DNA of 64,000 nt from Blepharisma stoltei (GCA_914767885.1 CAJZBQ010000032.1:868001-932000); one strand, 5' to 3'; positions 31,582-43,052 are shown, counted from the stretch's first letter. Translations and numbers: made by a program. Notes: generated by a model from the sequence alone, not told the origin.

Positions 31582-34086
31582 ATGGAGGGAACACCTAGAT
31601 TCGTGATCAAGCGAGATGGTTCGCGGCAAGAAATAGACACTGAAAAAATCAGAATTCGTTTAGAAAACCTCATGGACGGTCTTGATAGGGAGTACATCAA
31701 GCTTGACGTCATAGTAAAAAAAGTAAGCGAAGGCATCTATAACGAAGTTCCTACTTCCCAACTTGACAACCTCGCAGCAGAAACCTGTGCATATATGAAT
31801 ATAGCTCACCCCGACTACTCCAAGCTCGCAGCCAGAGTTGCCATTACAAATCTCCACAAGATGACTAAGCCTAGCTTTTTCGAAGTAATCCACGATCTTC
31901 ACACCATGACTGACAACTTAGGTCGTCCTGCACCACTTATCGGAGCAGACGTCTACAGCTTTATCAGCGAAAACAGAGAAGCCCTTGAATCTGCAATTGA
32001 CCATACACGAGACTACAATTACGACTTTTTCGGCTTCAAAACTTTAGAGCGCAGCTACTTGCTGAAAATTAAAGGAAAAATCGCAGAAAGGCCCCAGCAT
32101 ATGCTTATGAGGGTTTCTGCAGGAATTCACTATGGCGACATTGAAGCTTGCATTAGGACTTACAATTTAATGAGTGAAAAATGGTTCACCCATGCTTCTC
32201 CGACACTATTTAACGCAGGCACAGTCAATAATCAAATGTCTTCATGCTTTTTGCTACAAATGCAAGAGGATAGTATAGAAGGAATTTATGATACTTTAAA
32301 GCAATGTGCATTAATAAGCAAATGTGCTGGAGGAATCGGGCTAAGCGTCCATAATATAAGGGCTACGTCTTCTTATATTAGAGGAACTAATGGAAATTCT
32401 AATGGCCTGGTACCTATGCTAAGAGTTTTCAATGATACAGCCAGATATGTAGACCAAGGAGGCGGGAAACGTAAAGGTGCCTTCGCCGTTTACCTTGAGC
32501 CGTGGCATGCTGACGTTTTTGAGTTTTTGACACTGAAAAAAAATCATGGAAAAGAAGAACAAAGAGCTAGAGACTTGTTTTATGCACTGTGGATACCAGA
32601 TTTATTTATGAAAAGAGTAGAAATGAACGAAAATTGGACACTTATGTGCCCTAATGAGTGCCCTGGGCTTAGTGAGGTATGGGGAGAAGAGTTCGAAAGG
32701 CTTTATAATAGCTACGAAGCCCAAGGAAGAGGTAAAAAAGTAGTTAAAGCACAAGCATTGTGGGCAGCTATAATTGAAAGCCAGACAGAGACCGGGACAC
32801 CTTATATGCTTTATAAAGATACCGCAAATAGATATTCAAATCATAAACACCTTGGGACTATTAAATGCAGCAATCTGTGTACAGAGATTATGGAATATAC
32901 GTCAAAAGATGAGGTAGCGGTCTGTAACCTTGCCTCTATAAGTTTATCAAGGTTTGTTACTAGTAATAGGACTTTTGACTTTGAAAAACTCTATGAAGTT
33001 ACTAAGGTTGTGACTTATAACCTCAATAAAATTATTGACAGAAATTTCTACCCATTACCTGAATGCAGAAATTCCAATTTAAGACATAGGCCAATTGGAA
33101 TTGGTGTCCAAGGATTTGCTGATGCCTTATTAATGTTAAGATATCCATTTGAAAGCAAAGAAGCTTTAGAATTCAACCGAAGAGTTTTCGAGTGCATTTA
33201 TTTCTCAGCACTAACTGCATCCTGTGAGCTTGCAGAAAGAGAAGGAACTTATTCTTCATATACAGGGTCTCCTATCTCTCAAGGATTTTTGCAATTTGAT
33301 ATGAGAGGTGTCGAAGCCTCCACACATCATGACTGGCCTGGCCTCAGAGAAAAAATTTTTCAATTTGGAGTAAGAAATTCTTTATTAATCGCCCCAATGC
33401 CGACAGCTTCCACCTCACAAATTTTAGGAAGTAACGAAAGCTTTGAGCCATATACATCAAATATATACACAAGGAGAGTGCTAGCAGGAGAATTTGTGTG
33501 TGTAAACCCACATTTGGTAAAAGACTGCATTGAGTTAGGTATTTGGACTCATGATATAAAGAATAGAATTATTGCTAATGGAGGGTCGATACAAGATTTG
33601 CATGAAGTCCCAGAAAAAATGAAAAAATTGTATAAGACTGTGTGGGAAATACCTCAGAGGACGCTAATTGATATGGCTGTATCCAGAGCTCCATTTATTG
33701 ACCAAAGCCAAAGTCTAAATGTTTATATTGTAGAATTCATTGAATTTACTTATGAATTTTGACTTATTTTATTATTAAAATTAGCTTAAATTCGGTATTT
33801 ATAGGATATAGCAGAGCCAAGCTTTGGAAAATTAACATCACTGCATTTCTATACCTGGAAAAAAGGCTTGAAAACTGGAATGTATTATTTAAGATCCAGA
33901 CCAGCCGCTGATGCTATTAAATTCACAGTAGATGTAGAAAAATTACTAATTTCCTCAGGCTTCAATACAAAGTCAGCAGCTTCATTTGTAGAGGAAAACG
34001 ACGAAAATTCTCCACCAGAAGGGAATGTTTTGCAAGAAAAAAGCTTAAATGCTGAAGAAGAAGTGTGCATTTCGTGCAGTGGCTAA
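31582..34086 (+). CDS. RNR1: Ribonucleoside-diphosphate reductase large subunit (R1, class Ia)
   Basis: Reduces ribonucleotides to deoxyribonucleotides with the R2 subunit. ATG 31582 ([22 protein letters not shown]-cone start), TAA 34086, about 807 aa. Key residues: SSCFLLQM and [10 protein letters not shown] (the redox Cys pair), NLCTEI (active-site Asn, Cys, Glu), PTASTSQI, and a C-terminal CISCSG (CxxC shuttle). [15 protein letters not shown] and the [14 protein letters not shown] block are typical of eukaryotic R1. One 81-bp IES (33728-33808) lies in [13 protein letters not shown]. Confidence 0.97.
33728..33808 (+). other. TA-bounded IES, 81 bp
   Basis: Between TA 33726-33727 and TA 33807-33808, codon phase 3-1. 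Removal yields [17 protein letters not shown], matching other R1 proteins residue for residue in length. Confidence 0.9.
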
Positions 34087-34352
34087 TAAATTAATATTGC
34101 TTAATTTTTAATAATCAAGGCTGCTCAAGTAATTTTTAATAATAAGTTGTATTAATAAAATTAACAATTTATAATTTTATTTCGATTAATAAAATGGTAT
34201 AAAATGAATTATACCTTTCTAACGAAACTGATAGAAAAAGGAAAAAATAAGCATGATTTTTTAGCTGATTTGACTTTTTTAAATATGCACAGAAAATAGT
34301 ATATAAGCATAAGAATAATGAAAGCAGCTCAAGGAGCAATTATAATGAAGAA

Positions 34353-37174
34353 ATGATAAAAAAGGCCGGTCTAGATTTATACATCTCAGAAAATATTCAT
34401 CTTACTGACCTGCTACGAGTTGAATACAAAATTGAGGCTACTTACCAATTCATTCAACATTACATCAGGTATTTTTTATATAGATTTATTGCCTCAAGAG
34501 AAATAATTTTGCTATCAAACATCCCAGTTGATTTAAATTTGTGGGAAAATTACAATTTTTTAGTTTTAACAGGTGATTGAAAATTCTTTTTATTGAAAAA
34601 GGAATTAACAATTATTAAAGTTATTTGCGTAGGCTTTAAAGATAATTTCACTGAAGAAATTTTAAAAATATGCATATTATGATGGGGAAGTTTTATAAAA
34701 AAATTAGTTATTTTATATATTATTTTTAAAAAAAAAGAAATATTTAGTTTAAATTAAATAGAAGATTCTATTCCTTATAGAGCTAAAATTGAAGTCCAAA
34801 AAGTGATTTTAAGTGGAGAATATCCAAAGTCTTACAGTATCGTCTTAGCGGCAAAATGAATTTTAAATGGACAAAGGATTGGAAATGAAATAAAGGTAAC
34901 AGAAGAAGGGATACTCATGATAATAGAAGAAATTAAAAATTATATTTTATCTTCCTCACAAATTTCCCAAAAAAAATTGTCTTCTTTGCTTCAAGAAGCT
35001 GGAATTATTTTTAAAAATAAATCTGAAAAGCTGCATGAAAAAACAATAAATCCTATCACACAATGGCTAAATTCTAATCAAAAAATCCCTGAAAAAGTTA
35101 CTTACAAAATCCTAGAAAAACCGTTATTTGATCTTCTCTCAATTGAATCTAAAAAAGCTAATTCCTTTCTCTTTAACAGTGAGCAAAGCCATTGAAAAAG
35201 TCATATGTTTAACAAAGTTAACCCTCTTACTCCCCCCCCCTCGAAGTTCGACCAAGATATAGGGAAAATTCCTATTTTTTTGGAAAAATTAAACCCCCCT
35301 CAAAGTTCGACCAAGACCTATATAAATTTACTAGGAAAATAAGCAATTTTTCAAAAATTTTAAACTATGTGGGGTGAGCTTGCGATTTTTGTATTCAAGT
35401 TCTAAAAAAGCGTTACAAAACCATCTTGCACTATTTTTTCTAACCCTTACACCCTCTCAACCATACACAGAAATATGATAAATATTTTTTTTTTTTTAAA
35501 AAAAATTTTTCTTAACCCCCCTCGAAGTTCGACCAAAAAAATCTTGGTCGAACTTCGGGGGGGGGGGAGTTAGAGCAAGAAAAAATTATTTACCCCCTTT
35601 TCATGAGCGAACAAAACCATTAGAAAATCCCTATTTTTTCCCAAAAGTACGCTCTTTGTCAGCGAGCAAAAAATTTGGTTGATATATAAATGATTATTAG
35701 TTAATGAAATTTCTAGCTAATTCTGTTTAATTTTTAAACAAATTCATTTAAAACATAAATTTTCAAATCAAATAAATATTTGCTTTTCAATTTTTGTGAA
35801 TTGGGAATTTTTTTTAAATTTCGAAAAAAAAATTTACTATAAAATTCATATATAATTTTTTTAAAAAAAAATAACCCCTCTCCACGAGCGAACAAATTTT
35901 TTGTTTGCTCACAAAGGGTGGAGTTAGTATAAAGCTTATTTAAATAAATAATTTTATAATAATCTTTAGTTAATTCTATTAAATTTTATAATTTTTAAAA
36001 TCCAAGAAAAATTAAACCCCTTAAGAGCAAATAAGTTTTTTCTGCTCTATTTAAATAGGAGACGTAAATATTTCAGCAGACCAAAAGACTATCAAATTAA
36101 TTTACAATTAAATCCAGATTTATTCGAAGAAGAATTGGATAAAAAATCTGCTTACAAATCAGATACCCCTTTGGAATTTGAAAGAACTCATTTATTTACT
36201 TTTGAGCCTAATAAAGATCATTTATTAACTTGAAGTTCTGATTTAGAATATTCCCACTCAGAAGATATGTCCAATTCTACACAAAAATTAAGTGAAGCCA
36301 TAACCCCATTTAATTTGTCAATTGTTGATAGATTTCCTAAAGTTTTTTCTGATTCTTTAACACTTACCCCCCCCCCCTCCGTGAGCGAACAAAACCATTA
36401 GAAAAATCGCCATTTTTTGACCAAAAACCCACCCTCCGTGAGTGAACAAAAATTTTTTTAATAGAAAAAATTTTAATGGAAAAAAATTTTGATATATAAG
36501 TGATAATTAGTATAATGAAATCTAGAGCTAATTCTGTTTAATTTTAAACAAATTGCGTTTTTAAAGCATAAATTTTGCAAATTAAATTAATATTTGCTTC
36601 CCAATTTTTGCAAATTAGGATTTTTTTAAATTTCGAAAAAAATATTTTTTATAAAATTTATATATAAATTTTTTTTAAAAAAAAAAAATTAACCCCCCTC
36701 CGTGAGCGAACAAAATTTTTTTGTTCGCTCACGGAGGGGGGGGGGGGAGTTAGTGAATCTTCCAATGCTCAGCAGCTTTCTCTAGAACAGACAAATCGAA
36801 AATCAATTATCGATTATACTGAATCTTTAGACCTGGAATATTACCCAGTAGAAGTCGTAGAAATTATCCATAACTCCCCCAAAATAAAGCGCAGCAAAAT
36901 CAGTAGCTTTTCAACCCCATTAATTTCTCCTAAAAACTGCAATTTATCAATTCAAGACATCCAGAAACAATTCGCTTTACTAGACTCCCGAATTACAAGC
37001 GAAACTATAGACGCTTCTCTAAGCGACTTTGGCAAAGGCTCAGCCTCCCCTGTTTCTCGCCTCGAGACAGCTGCTTTTTCTTCCTCCGTTGATGGAAAAA
37101 CCCCAAGTACATCCTACCAATCCCAAGACACAAAATCCAAAAACTGTCGCTGCAACAACTGTGAGATATTTTAA
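34353..37174 (+). CDS. Unknown protein riddled with MITEs; Cys-rich C-terminus
   Basis: The first in-frame ATG is 34353 (MIKKAGLDLYISENIHLTD); an upstream ATG at 34204 runs into a stop near 34300 and may belong to the same gene through an unresolved junction. Four coding blocks join: ...CILWWGSFI | EDSIPYRAKIEV...SHWKSHMFNKVNPL | KYFSRPKDYQINLQLNPD...SDSLTL | SESSNAQQLSLEQ... to KNCRCNNCEIF and TAA 37174. Interruptions are a 63-bp IES, an 837-bp composite and a 386-bp MITE. Middle and C-terminal parts are Ser-rich and acidic; no domain recognised. The terminal CRCNNC could bind metal. The MITE load exceeds the coding sequence of the middle third. Confidence 0.6.
34698..34760 (+). other. TA-bounded IES, 63 bp
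   Basis: Between TA 34696-34697 and TA 34759-34760, codon phase 2-3. Removal joins WWGSFI to EDSIPYRAKIEV. Confidence 0.6.
35230..35572. mobile_element. F2-type MITE, 343 bp
   Basis: Left ACTCCCCCCCCCTCGAAGTT, repeated about 65 bp in as ACCCCCCTCAAAGTTCGACC; right hairpin of CTCGAAGTTCGACCAA ending in a G run and GAGTTA. Same architecture as F1 with a different terminal word. First part of a composite IES that runs to TA 36065-36066. Confidence 0.8.
35593..35926. mobile_element. Diverged F1-type MITE, 334 bp, second part of the composite
   Basis: TA then CCCCCTTTTCATGAGCGAAC on the left; right end TTGTTTGCTCACAAAGGGTG then GAGTTA. Core word GGTTGATATATAAATGATTA is shared with F1. Only 20 bp separate it from the F2 copy. 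Confidence 0.75.
35927..36066. mobile_element. MITE relic, third part of the composite IES
   Basis: Its right half reads AAACCCCTTAAGAGCAAATA, TTTTCTGCTC, then AGGAGACG-TA, resembling the F6 tip at 50823-51133. The left tip is missing. The host frame resumes at TA 36065-36066 (codon phase 3-1, matching TA 35228-35229), giving NPLKYFSRPKDY. Confidence 0.5.
36367..36752. mobile_element. F1-type MITE, 386 bp, in an exon
   Basis: Flanked by TTA on both sides. Direct-repeat end left (CCCCCCCCCCTCCGTGAGCG, then ACCCTCCGTGAGTGAACAAA), hairpin end right (TCCGTGAGCGAACAAAATTT...), ending in a G run and GAGTTA. Excision between TA 36365-36366 and TA 36751-36752 (phase 3-1) gives DSLTLSESSNAQQ. Confidence 0.88.
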
Positions 37175-37317
37175 ATTGCTAAAAAATAAATTAATTAAAA
37201 ACTTAATTTACATGAACCATTTTTTTCATCAATTTTACTTTGAAGACTTCTGAGTGTGTTTTCAAAATCTCTTGGAGAATTTGGGTCAGCTGTGTCTATA
37301 AAGCTTCTATATAAAAT

Positions 37318-38253
37318 TTACGATAATTGGTCAAGAATGGTTTGTAAACTTTTTTCTGAGTTTTTTCTGCCGTGAATATCAAATGATTTTCCTCGGCTTG
37401 GGGTCCGATTGTACCTAGATTTAAGCTCTTTGGTGAGGTGCTCTATGACTCTTTGTTGAGATTCGATGATGGACCGCTGCTCTTCAACTTGGTCTTCTAG
37501 GGCTCTAATAATGATATGGTTTTTTTCGTTATTTATTTTATTTGTATCATTATTTGTAGCATATTCATGAAGCATGCTGTTTCTGTCAAGCTGGTCTCTA
37601 AGCTCGTCATTTTCTTCATCTTTTATTAATAACTCATTTTCATACTCTTCTCGAATTTGTTCAATTTGCTCATGGTAAAATCCGTGGATTTTGTCGATTT
37701 CTTGCTGATGGGCCATGTTTAATTTTTCAGTCACCAGTTCTGCAGTTTTTTCATTAAATTCGCCTAATAAAATATTTAATTCTTGTTTAGACCTTTGCAT
37801 TCTCTGCTCATGCCGAGCCTGCAGTAACTGTATTTGTAGAGCGTGCTCTTCTTTCATTTTTAAATTTTGTTCTTTATAAAAATTTGCCTCTTTAGTTATT
37901 TTTGCAATATTTTCATTAGCAGCATTAAGCTCTTCTTTAAGTTTTGCTGTATCAATTTTATATCTTTTTTGTAATTTTCTAAGCTTGGCTTCTCTATTTT
38001 GAAGAAAATATTTTATGGATTCCAAGTCTTGCTTCCCTGATGGACTTTCACTGATTTCAGTGATAGTTGGCTTATAAGGGCTCGCAAAGTCTGGATTATA
38101 ATTCCCATGAATAAAAGTAAAGCAAGCTGATTGGTTTATATAATTTATGCACCATAATAGACCGCTATACCCTAGCATAATGCTGGCCAGAAAAAATATA
38201 TCCAGAGCACCTGCCTTATACAATCTAAGTCTGATTAGGCGTCTTAAAGCCAT
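37318..38253 (-). CDS. Membrane-anchored long coiled-coil protein
   Basis: ATG 38253 (MALRRLIRLRLYKAG), TAA 37318, 311 aa, uninterrupted. Residues about 17-45 form one hydrophobic segment (LDIFFLASIMLGYSGLLW), then a lumenal or linker part, and from about residue 85 to 285 a continuous coiled coil (REAKLRKLQKRYKIDTAKLK, LEDQVEEQRSIIESQQRVIE). The Ser/basic tail ends LQTILDQLS. Golgin- or tether-like by layout only. The first about 40 codons share sequence with an insertion at 52700-52830, so this 5' end may have seeded, or come from, a repeat. Confidence 0.65.
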   Translation of the reverse strand: MALRRLIRLRLYKAGALDIFFLASIMLGYSGLLWCINYINQSACFTFIHGNYNPDFASPYKPTITEISESPSGKQDLESIKYFLQNREAKLRKLQKRYKIDTAKLKEELNAANENIAKITKEANFYKEQNLKMKEEHALQIQLLQARHEQRMQRSKQELNILLGEFNEKTAELVTEKLNMAHQQEIDKIHGFYHEQIEQIREEYENELLIKDEENDELRDQLDRNSMLHEYATNNDTNKINNEKNHIIIRALEDQVEEQRSIIESQQRVIEHLTKELKSRYNRTPSRGKSFDIHGRKNSEKSLQTILDQLS

Positions 38254-38346
38254 AAATGGAGATTAGTCAATTTTTTTTTTACTTTTCAAAAAAACCGACA
38301 AGGACAAATTAATTTTGAAAAAAAAAAGCTGATGGTCAATAATGAT

Positions 38347-38556
38347 CTAAAATATTTTAAGGACTATAACTGTATTTGGCTTCCATTCCATCGTAATACT
38401 TGTGTCTGCTGAAGGAGTTGGAGATGTGGAATCTGCGCTTGAACTTCGGCTGTGTTGGCGGTAAACTGCTTGTATATTTGTAGCATCTTTTAAAGAGCGA
38501 ATTGAAATCCAAGATCCTATCTTAGAAAATTCTTTGTCAGCGTCTAGAGTGTCCAT
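38347..38556 (-). CDS. Possible 69-aa Ser-rich protein
   Basis: ATG 38556 (MDTLDADKEFSKIGSWIS) to TAG 38347. Contains RQHSRSSSADSTSPTPSAD. It lies just upstream of, and on the same strand as, the coiled-coil gene; no TA pair joins the two frames, so it is listed separately. No homologue recognised. Confidence 0.4.
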   Translation of the reverse strand: MDTLDADKEFSKIGSWISIRSLKDATNIQAVYRQHSRSSSADSTSPTPSADTSITMEWKPNTVIVLKIF

Positions 38557-38745
38557 TTTGTATTATTTGAAAAATTCAAAATCTTTTTGAAAATAGATAA
38601 AAGAGAGGGAGATAACAAAAAGATAAAAAATTAAAAAATAATTGGTGAAATAGCAAGGATTATAATTTATAAGTAAAATAAAGGTAAAAATCATGAGATT
38701 TTATAGAAAATAAATTAGCTATTTTTATAATCAATTGTTTGCTAA

Positions 38746-39788
38746 TTATTCATGGAGTTTTACTATAATAAGAGTCATATTGTCACATCCTGGGCCTCCT
38801 GCTTCCTCAGCTAAGCATTGGTCTAAAATTTCTTCAGCAATCACGTTAATTGTTTTATTGTTTCTCATCCCTTCATATATCAAGTTTACACAATTTTGAT
38901 TTGTTAGCATGTCCCAAATTCCATCACAAGCTAAAACCAAAAAATCGCAGTCTGGTGTAATTTCATAAACAGCTATATCTGGAAAAGATGTTAACATTTG
39001 GCCACATGGTGGGAGTCCATCATTTTTCTTATATTCCAAATCTCCAATACATCTATAATTTACTATAATAAACAATAATAATCTTTATAAAACCTATATC
39101 ATAATTTATTTTTAAAAATAATTTCTAGCTTATAAAGACTGTCAGAGGTTTTTCTTAAAAATATACTTAAATTCAAATTCCCCATAACTCTCCCGCCTTG
39201 CACCCATCCTTTTGCATTTGTAATCCGATTAAATTCTATTTCATTATCCGGCTTATGATCATGAGACATTGCAATTGCTTCCCCGTTTTTCGCTAAAATG
39301 CACCTCGAATCCCCAGCATTTGCCACAATAATCCGATTATTTTTTATAAGTGCAGTTACAGCTGTACATCCAACCAAATCTGCCTCTTGCTCTCCATTGT
39401 CTTCTTTTTCGTCTTCAGGCAAATCAGCAACTATTCTTGCTAATTCTATTTTGGATTCTGTAGAAAATAAAAGCTCGTCCATATTCAAATAGGTTTCCTG
39501 CAATGCAAGCTCATATGAGCCTTTCTTATAGTTTTCATTTTGTAGTAATACATCACAAAAATGACGTGAGACAAAGATTGCGACTTCTTTGCCGCCATGA
39601 CCGTCATAAACTCCAAATAGCATCCCATCTCCACCTAAGGATAATTCTATAATTTTGGAGTCTTCCATTGAAGTACGCCAACCTTGCATATCTGAAGCGG
39701 CATAGCTGGATAAAAGTTACCTTATTGACTGATGATGGCCTACAATAGTATTTTTTTGTATATTGGGAGTAGAGAGATAAGTACCCAT
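38746..39788 (-). CDS. PP2C-type Ser/Thr protein phosphatase
   Basis: Metal-dependent phosphatase. ATG 39788 (MGTYLSTPNIQ; Gly-2 myristoylation is typical of ciliate PP2Cs). A 15-nt intron follows (39706-39720), then MQGWRTSMEDS, FGVYDGHGG, GCTAVTALI, NAGDSRCIL, SHDHKPDNE and GGRVMGNLNLS, the 110-bp IES, then RCIGDLEYK, DFLVLACDGIWDM and CDNMTLIIVKL, TAA 38746. Metal-binding aspartates (ED, DGHGG, ACDGIWD, DN) are all present. About 300 aa. Confidence 0.95.
39056..39165 (-). other. TA-bounded IES, 110 bp
   Basis: Between TA 39054-39055 and TA 39164-39165, codon phase 3-1. Removal gives GNLNLSRCIGDLEYK, the PP2C LS-R-(A/C)-(L/I)-GD motif. Confidence 0.9.
39706..39720 (-). other. 15-nt spliceosomal intron in the PP2C gene
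   Basis: On the minus strand: GTAACTTTTATCCAG. Removal turns a TAA stop into ATA-AGC-TAT (ISYAASDMQGWR), matching PP2C N-termini. Heterotrich ciliates have predominantly 15-16 nt introns. Confidence 0.9.
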
Positions 39789-39957
39789 TTTAATTGTGAT
39801 AATCCAAGATCAGCCATATGAGAAATATCAATAATGCAACAGAAAATATTGTGGATTGAGTTTTAAAGGTTTTTATATTTAATTCTGAAAAATTTGCTAG
39901 AAAATTTAACTATAATTATTTAGCATCTAAAAATTTTTAATAAAAATATTGTGTATA

Positions 39958-42900
39958 ATGGACAAAATTGCGAAATCTGAAGAAAGATCACTTAGTGATG
40001 AACAAAATCAGTTAATTTCTATTGTTGGGGAAAATGAAAGGCTAAGAATTCAACTATCAAAAGTTCAAGATGAGTCATATGGAAAAACTTTACAAATAAA
40101 TGGGCTAAAATCTCAAATAGAAACTCTCCAATCGAAACTTACAAAATCCAGTGTCGCTGATGTTAATTCAAGCCTTATCGATCCAGAAATGAACACTATA
40201 AAAGAACAATATAGAGAAATTCAGCTCCAGATTTCACAAAAAGAAAAAGAATTAGAAGAATTGAAATCAGAACACCATCAAGCATTAAATAATAAAGAAA
40301 AAAGGATATACTATTTTAGAGAAATTAGATTTATAATAAAAATTTTATAGTAAAAATGGTATTTATTAGAAAAGAAATAATATATTTAGAAGGGAAATTA
40401 ATAGGCTTGGCAAGGATAGAAAAAGAAAAAGTTGAGCTTGAGAAAAAAATTAAAGCTTTAATTGAAGAAAATAGTGCGATTCAAAGAGAGCTGGAAAAGG
40501 TAAATAAAGTTTCGAAAGAATTGGAAGATGAGATTAGCAAAATCTTAAACCTAAATTACTTATAGAAAGTCCTAGGCAGACACAAAGGGGCACTCCTCGC
40601 CCCACATAGTGCTCCACCACTTCCTCCTAGTCCGGTGTACCTTACACTGTGTTTCTCCTCATGGAAGAGGGCTTGCAATCGCTAGCTGAGAAATAGAGAC
40701 GCTGGTTTACAATGTGTTATGTCAACGGAGTTGATCTTTCCTAAAGAAAAATCGAATTCTCTAGTAGAGCTGTCGACCAAAATGAAATCTTTAGCCCAGG
40801 ATGAAACTCCTGGTTCGTGCAAGGGATTTGCCCAATTGGCAAAGCGACGGCCTCTGGCCTTGCTGGGCCTCCCCTTTCTATCTCCTGAGCCATCTTCCAC
40901 AAGGTAAAACCTTGACCTGAATGTAAGCATTTGGTCAGCTAAACCCGACATTGCGCTCTACCAAAACAAATAAAACCTGGCCAGATGCATATTTCCGAAC
41001 GCTTTCCTCCTTCCACAAGGTCCCCGGCTTTTTCAATGAACTTCCCTGCTACAAATGTTAAAAGCACTGGTTCACCACGCTATTTTAATGCATATGATTA
41101 GCGAACATCAAAACAAAAATGAAGAAATTGAATCAGAAACAGAGAAGCCAAAAATTGAAGAGGTCACAGAAATAGAAAATAGGCCAAATCTCGAAGAAAT
41201 TTTAAATGAAATTGCGAAGCAAAAAGAAATAATAAAAGAGCTTAAAGAAAAAATTTTAGAGGCCGAAAAAGAACTGAATCAAAAAAATACTCTTTTGGAG
41301 CAGCAAAGTTCTAAAATAAATGAGCTTACCTTATCCCTAAATTCTTATAAAGAATTATGCACAAACTATCAAAAGCAAATCCTTGAGATCACCCATTCAG
41401 AGGAAGAAAAAAATTCAATTTTACATAGAAATTCCACCCTCTCAGCTGATAATGATAAGCTCTTATTAGAACTTTCTACGAAATCTCAGACTATTGACGA
41501 ATTAAAACAAATAAACTCAAAGCTGACTGAAGATATGGAAAGATCATCGAAAACCCAAAACTCAGACGAAATTTATCAACTAAAAATGAAAATTATGCTT
41601 CTACAAGCAGAAATTGAAAATAAAGAATCCCAGCTTGAAAAATCCTGAAAAGAAAGAATAATTCATAAAGAAAGAGCAGACAGCTTAGAAAAATATTTTC
41701 AAGATGAAAAATCAGACCATAAAAAAGAAATGCTATTTCTCCAAACAAAAATCGCGAAATTAGATGAAGATTATAAAGCAAATCAGCTGCAGACATTAAG
41801 CTTAACAGAATATATCAATAAAATAGAATTTTCCCTTGAAAATAATAAGAAAAAATTAGAAAAAAATAAAGAAAAATTAAAACAAATGAAAAGGAAAAAT
41901 AAAACAAATGAAGAAGATTGCAGAAATATGAATGAAATAATTTCGCAATTAAGTGAAGAAAAAGCAAAGCTGGAAACAATAAATAAAAAAAATGAAAATA
42001 AATATAGAGAAGATTTCAAAAAAAATGAAGCTGTTATTAAACAGCTTTCAACAAAAATAAATAGCTTAGAAGCAAAAATTTCAGAACAAAGCACAATTTT
42101 AGCTTCAAAAGACCAATTAATTTCAGCTGCAAATAAGCAAATTAATATTTTTAAAAAAAGGACAAGCATTCAGCATGGAAATTCAAATAAAAATTTTGAA
42201 GAGAAAATTGGTGCGCAGAATAGGAGGATTGAGGCTTATGAATCGCAAATAAAAATGCTTAAAGAGATGGTTAAAGGTCTGCAAAATGATGTAAAAACGA
42301 AAACACAAGAAATTATGAGATTTAAAAAATCGAGATCAGAGCATGTTTCTCCACAAATGCTTGTGACTAAAAATAGAATCCCAGAATTCTCACCGTATAG
42401 ATTTATGGATAAAAACCCATACTTACTTAGTTACTTAGTTACATAGTTTTTAAGGTGTCTAGTGCCCACACCCCTTAATTAAAAAGGGTCAAAGCGACAA
42501 CTAGTGACGTCACCAAGCCATCTTGGAATATGTGGTCAGCCCACACCCAAGCCTTCTATGAGGCTAGTCGCCAGATAAATCGCCGCACATCTCACCGGCG
42601 CGTTGCCGTCGCTCGTCCAGACTCAGCTCCTGCGCGTGTTCCGCCTAAGGGTCATCCTCCCGTGGGGACGTGCTGAGAGGTAAAACTCCGAAATCTTGAG
42701 TGCACTGAGGAGTCGTGCCTTTGGTTATCCCCAAAGTTAAACGACTATTGCTGTGCAGAAGTTCTCGAGAGAAAACCCAACCCCATAAATAAAATTCCAT
42801 GAGGGAGAGAAAATTGGCAGAGCCAATTTCTCTCGAACCGAATGCCATTTTATTTATGATAAAAACCCATACGGCCAAGATACTTTTAAGCTTATAATAC

Positions 42901-43052
42901 CTGATCTTGAGGAGTTGAACAGAGAATCACCGTTTGTGAGAAGGAAAAATGCAGTGAATATTTTTAAAATAACGTCTCCAATAAAACAAAAGTCAAAAAT
43001 TGATCTTAGAGCAAGTAATGATTTTGCTATGAGCAAAGGAGAATTAATGTAA
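39958..43052 (+). CDS. Very long coiled-coil protein
   Basis: ATG 39958 (MDKIAKSEERSLSDEQ), TAA 43052, about 660 aa after removing three insertions. Nearly all sequence is heptad-like with high Glu, Lys, Gln and Leu (KSQIETLQSKL, EKEKVELEKKIKALIEEN, KEIIKELKEKILEAEKEL, LEKNKEKLKQMKRK). The C-terminal about 80 residues leave the coil (RIPEFSPYRFMDKNPYGQDT, FKITSPIKQKSK). One TGA is read as Trp at 41646. IES 40309-40403; SINE-like 40537-41100 and 42422-42871. Probably structural (basal body, cortex or vesicle tether), which I cannot decide from sequence. Confidence 0.75.
40309..40403 (+). other. TA-bounded IES, 95 bp
   Basis: Between TA 40307-40308 and TA 40402-40403, codon phase 2-3. Removal joins NNKEKRI to GLARIEKEK and keeps the coiled-coil heptads. 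Confidence 0.6.
40537..41100 (-). mobile_element. SINE-like insertion in the coiled-coil gene, 564 bp
   Basis: Same family as 451-879 and 44358-44653. The minus-strand 5' end GCATTAAAATAGCGTGGTGA and tail CTATAAGTAATTTAGG are shared. A short duplication gattagc flanks it and contains TA (40535-40536, 41099-41100). Removal joins LEDEIS to EHQNKNEEIE in frame. Confidence 0.8.
42422..42871 (-). mobile_element. SINE-like insertion with octamer tail and 15-bp target duplication
   Basis: Exact duplication gataaaaacccatac on both sides. Minus-strand 5' end ATAAATAAAATGGCATTCGG; the tail is CTATGTAACTAAGTAACTAA, that is, tandem TAACTAAG units. The duplication ends in TA, so TA excision between 42420-42421 and 42870-42871 restores RFMDKNPYGQDTFKL. 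Confidence 0.88.

Noticed and set aside
31440-31902. Minus-strand frames opposite the RNR1 start
   Set aside because: Shadows of the RNR1 coding strand.
34299-34313. GTATATAAGCATAAG as a 15-nt intron upstream of the 34353 gene
   Set aside because: Splicing it leaves a TAA in the frame of ATG 34204, so the upstream exon could not be joined.
35460-35570. CRISPR-like repeats from the recurring C/G-rich words
   Set aside because: The words are paired ends of single MITEs spread over the window, not a regular repeat-spacer array, and the genome is eukaryotic.
38254-38556. Joining the 69-aa ORF and the coiled-coil gene into one gene
   Set aside because: No TA pair in matching codon phase connects the two frames.
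40682-40951. 89-codon minus-strand frame
   Set aside because: Inside the SINE-like insertion of the long coiled-coil gene; not conserved in the related copies.
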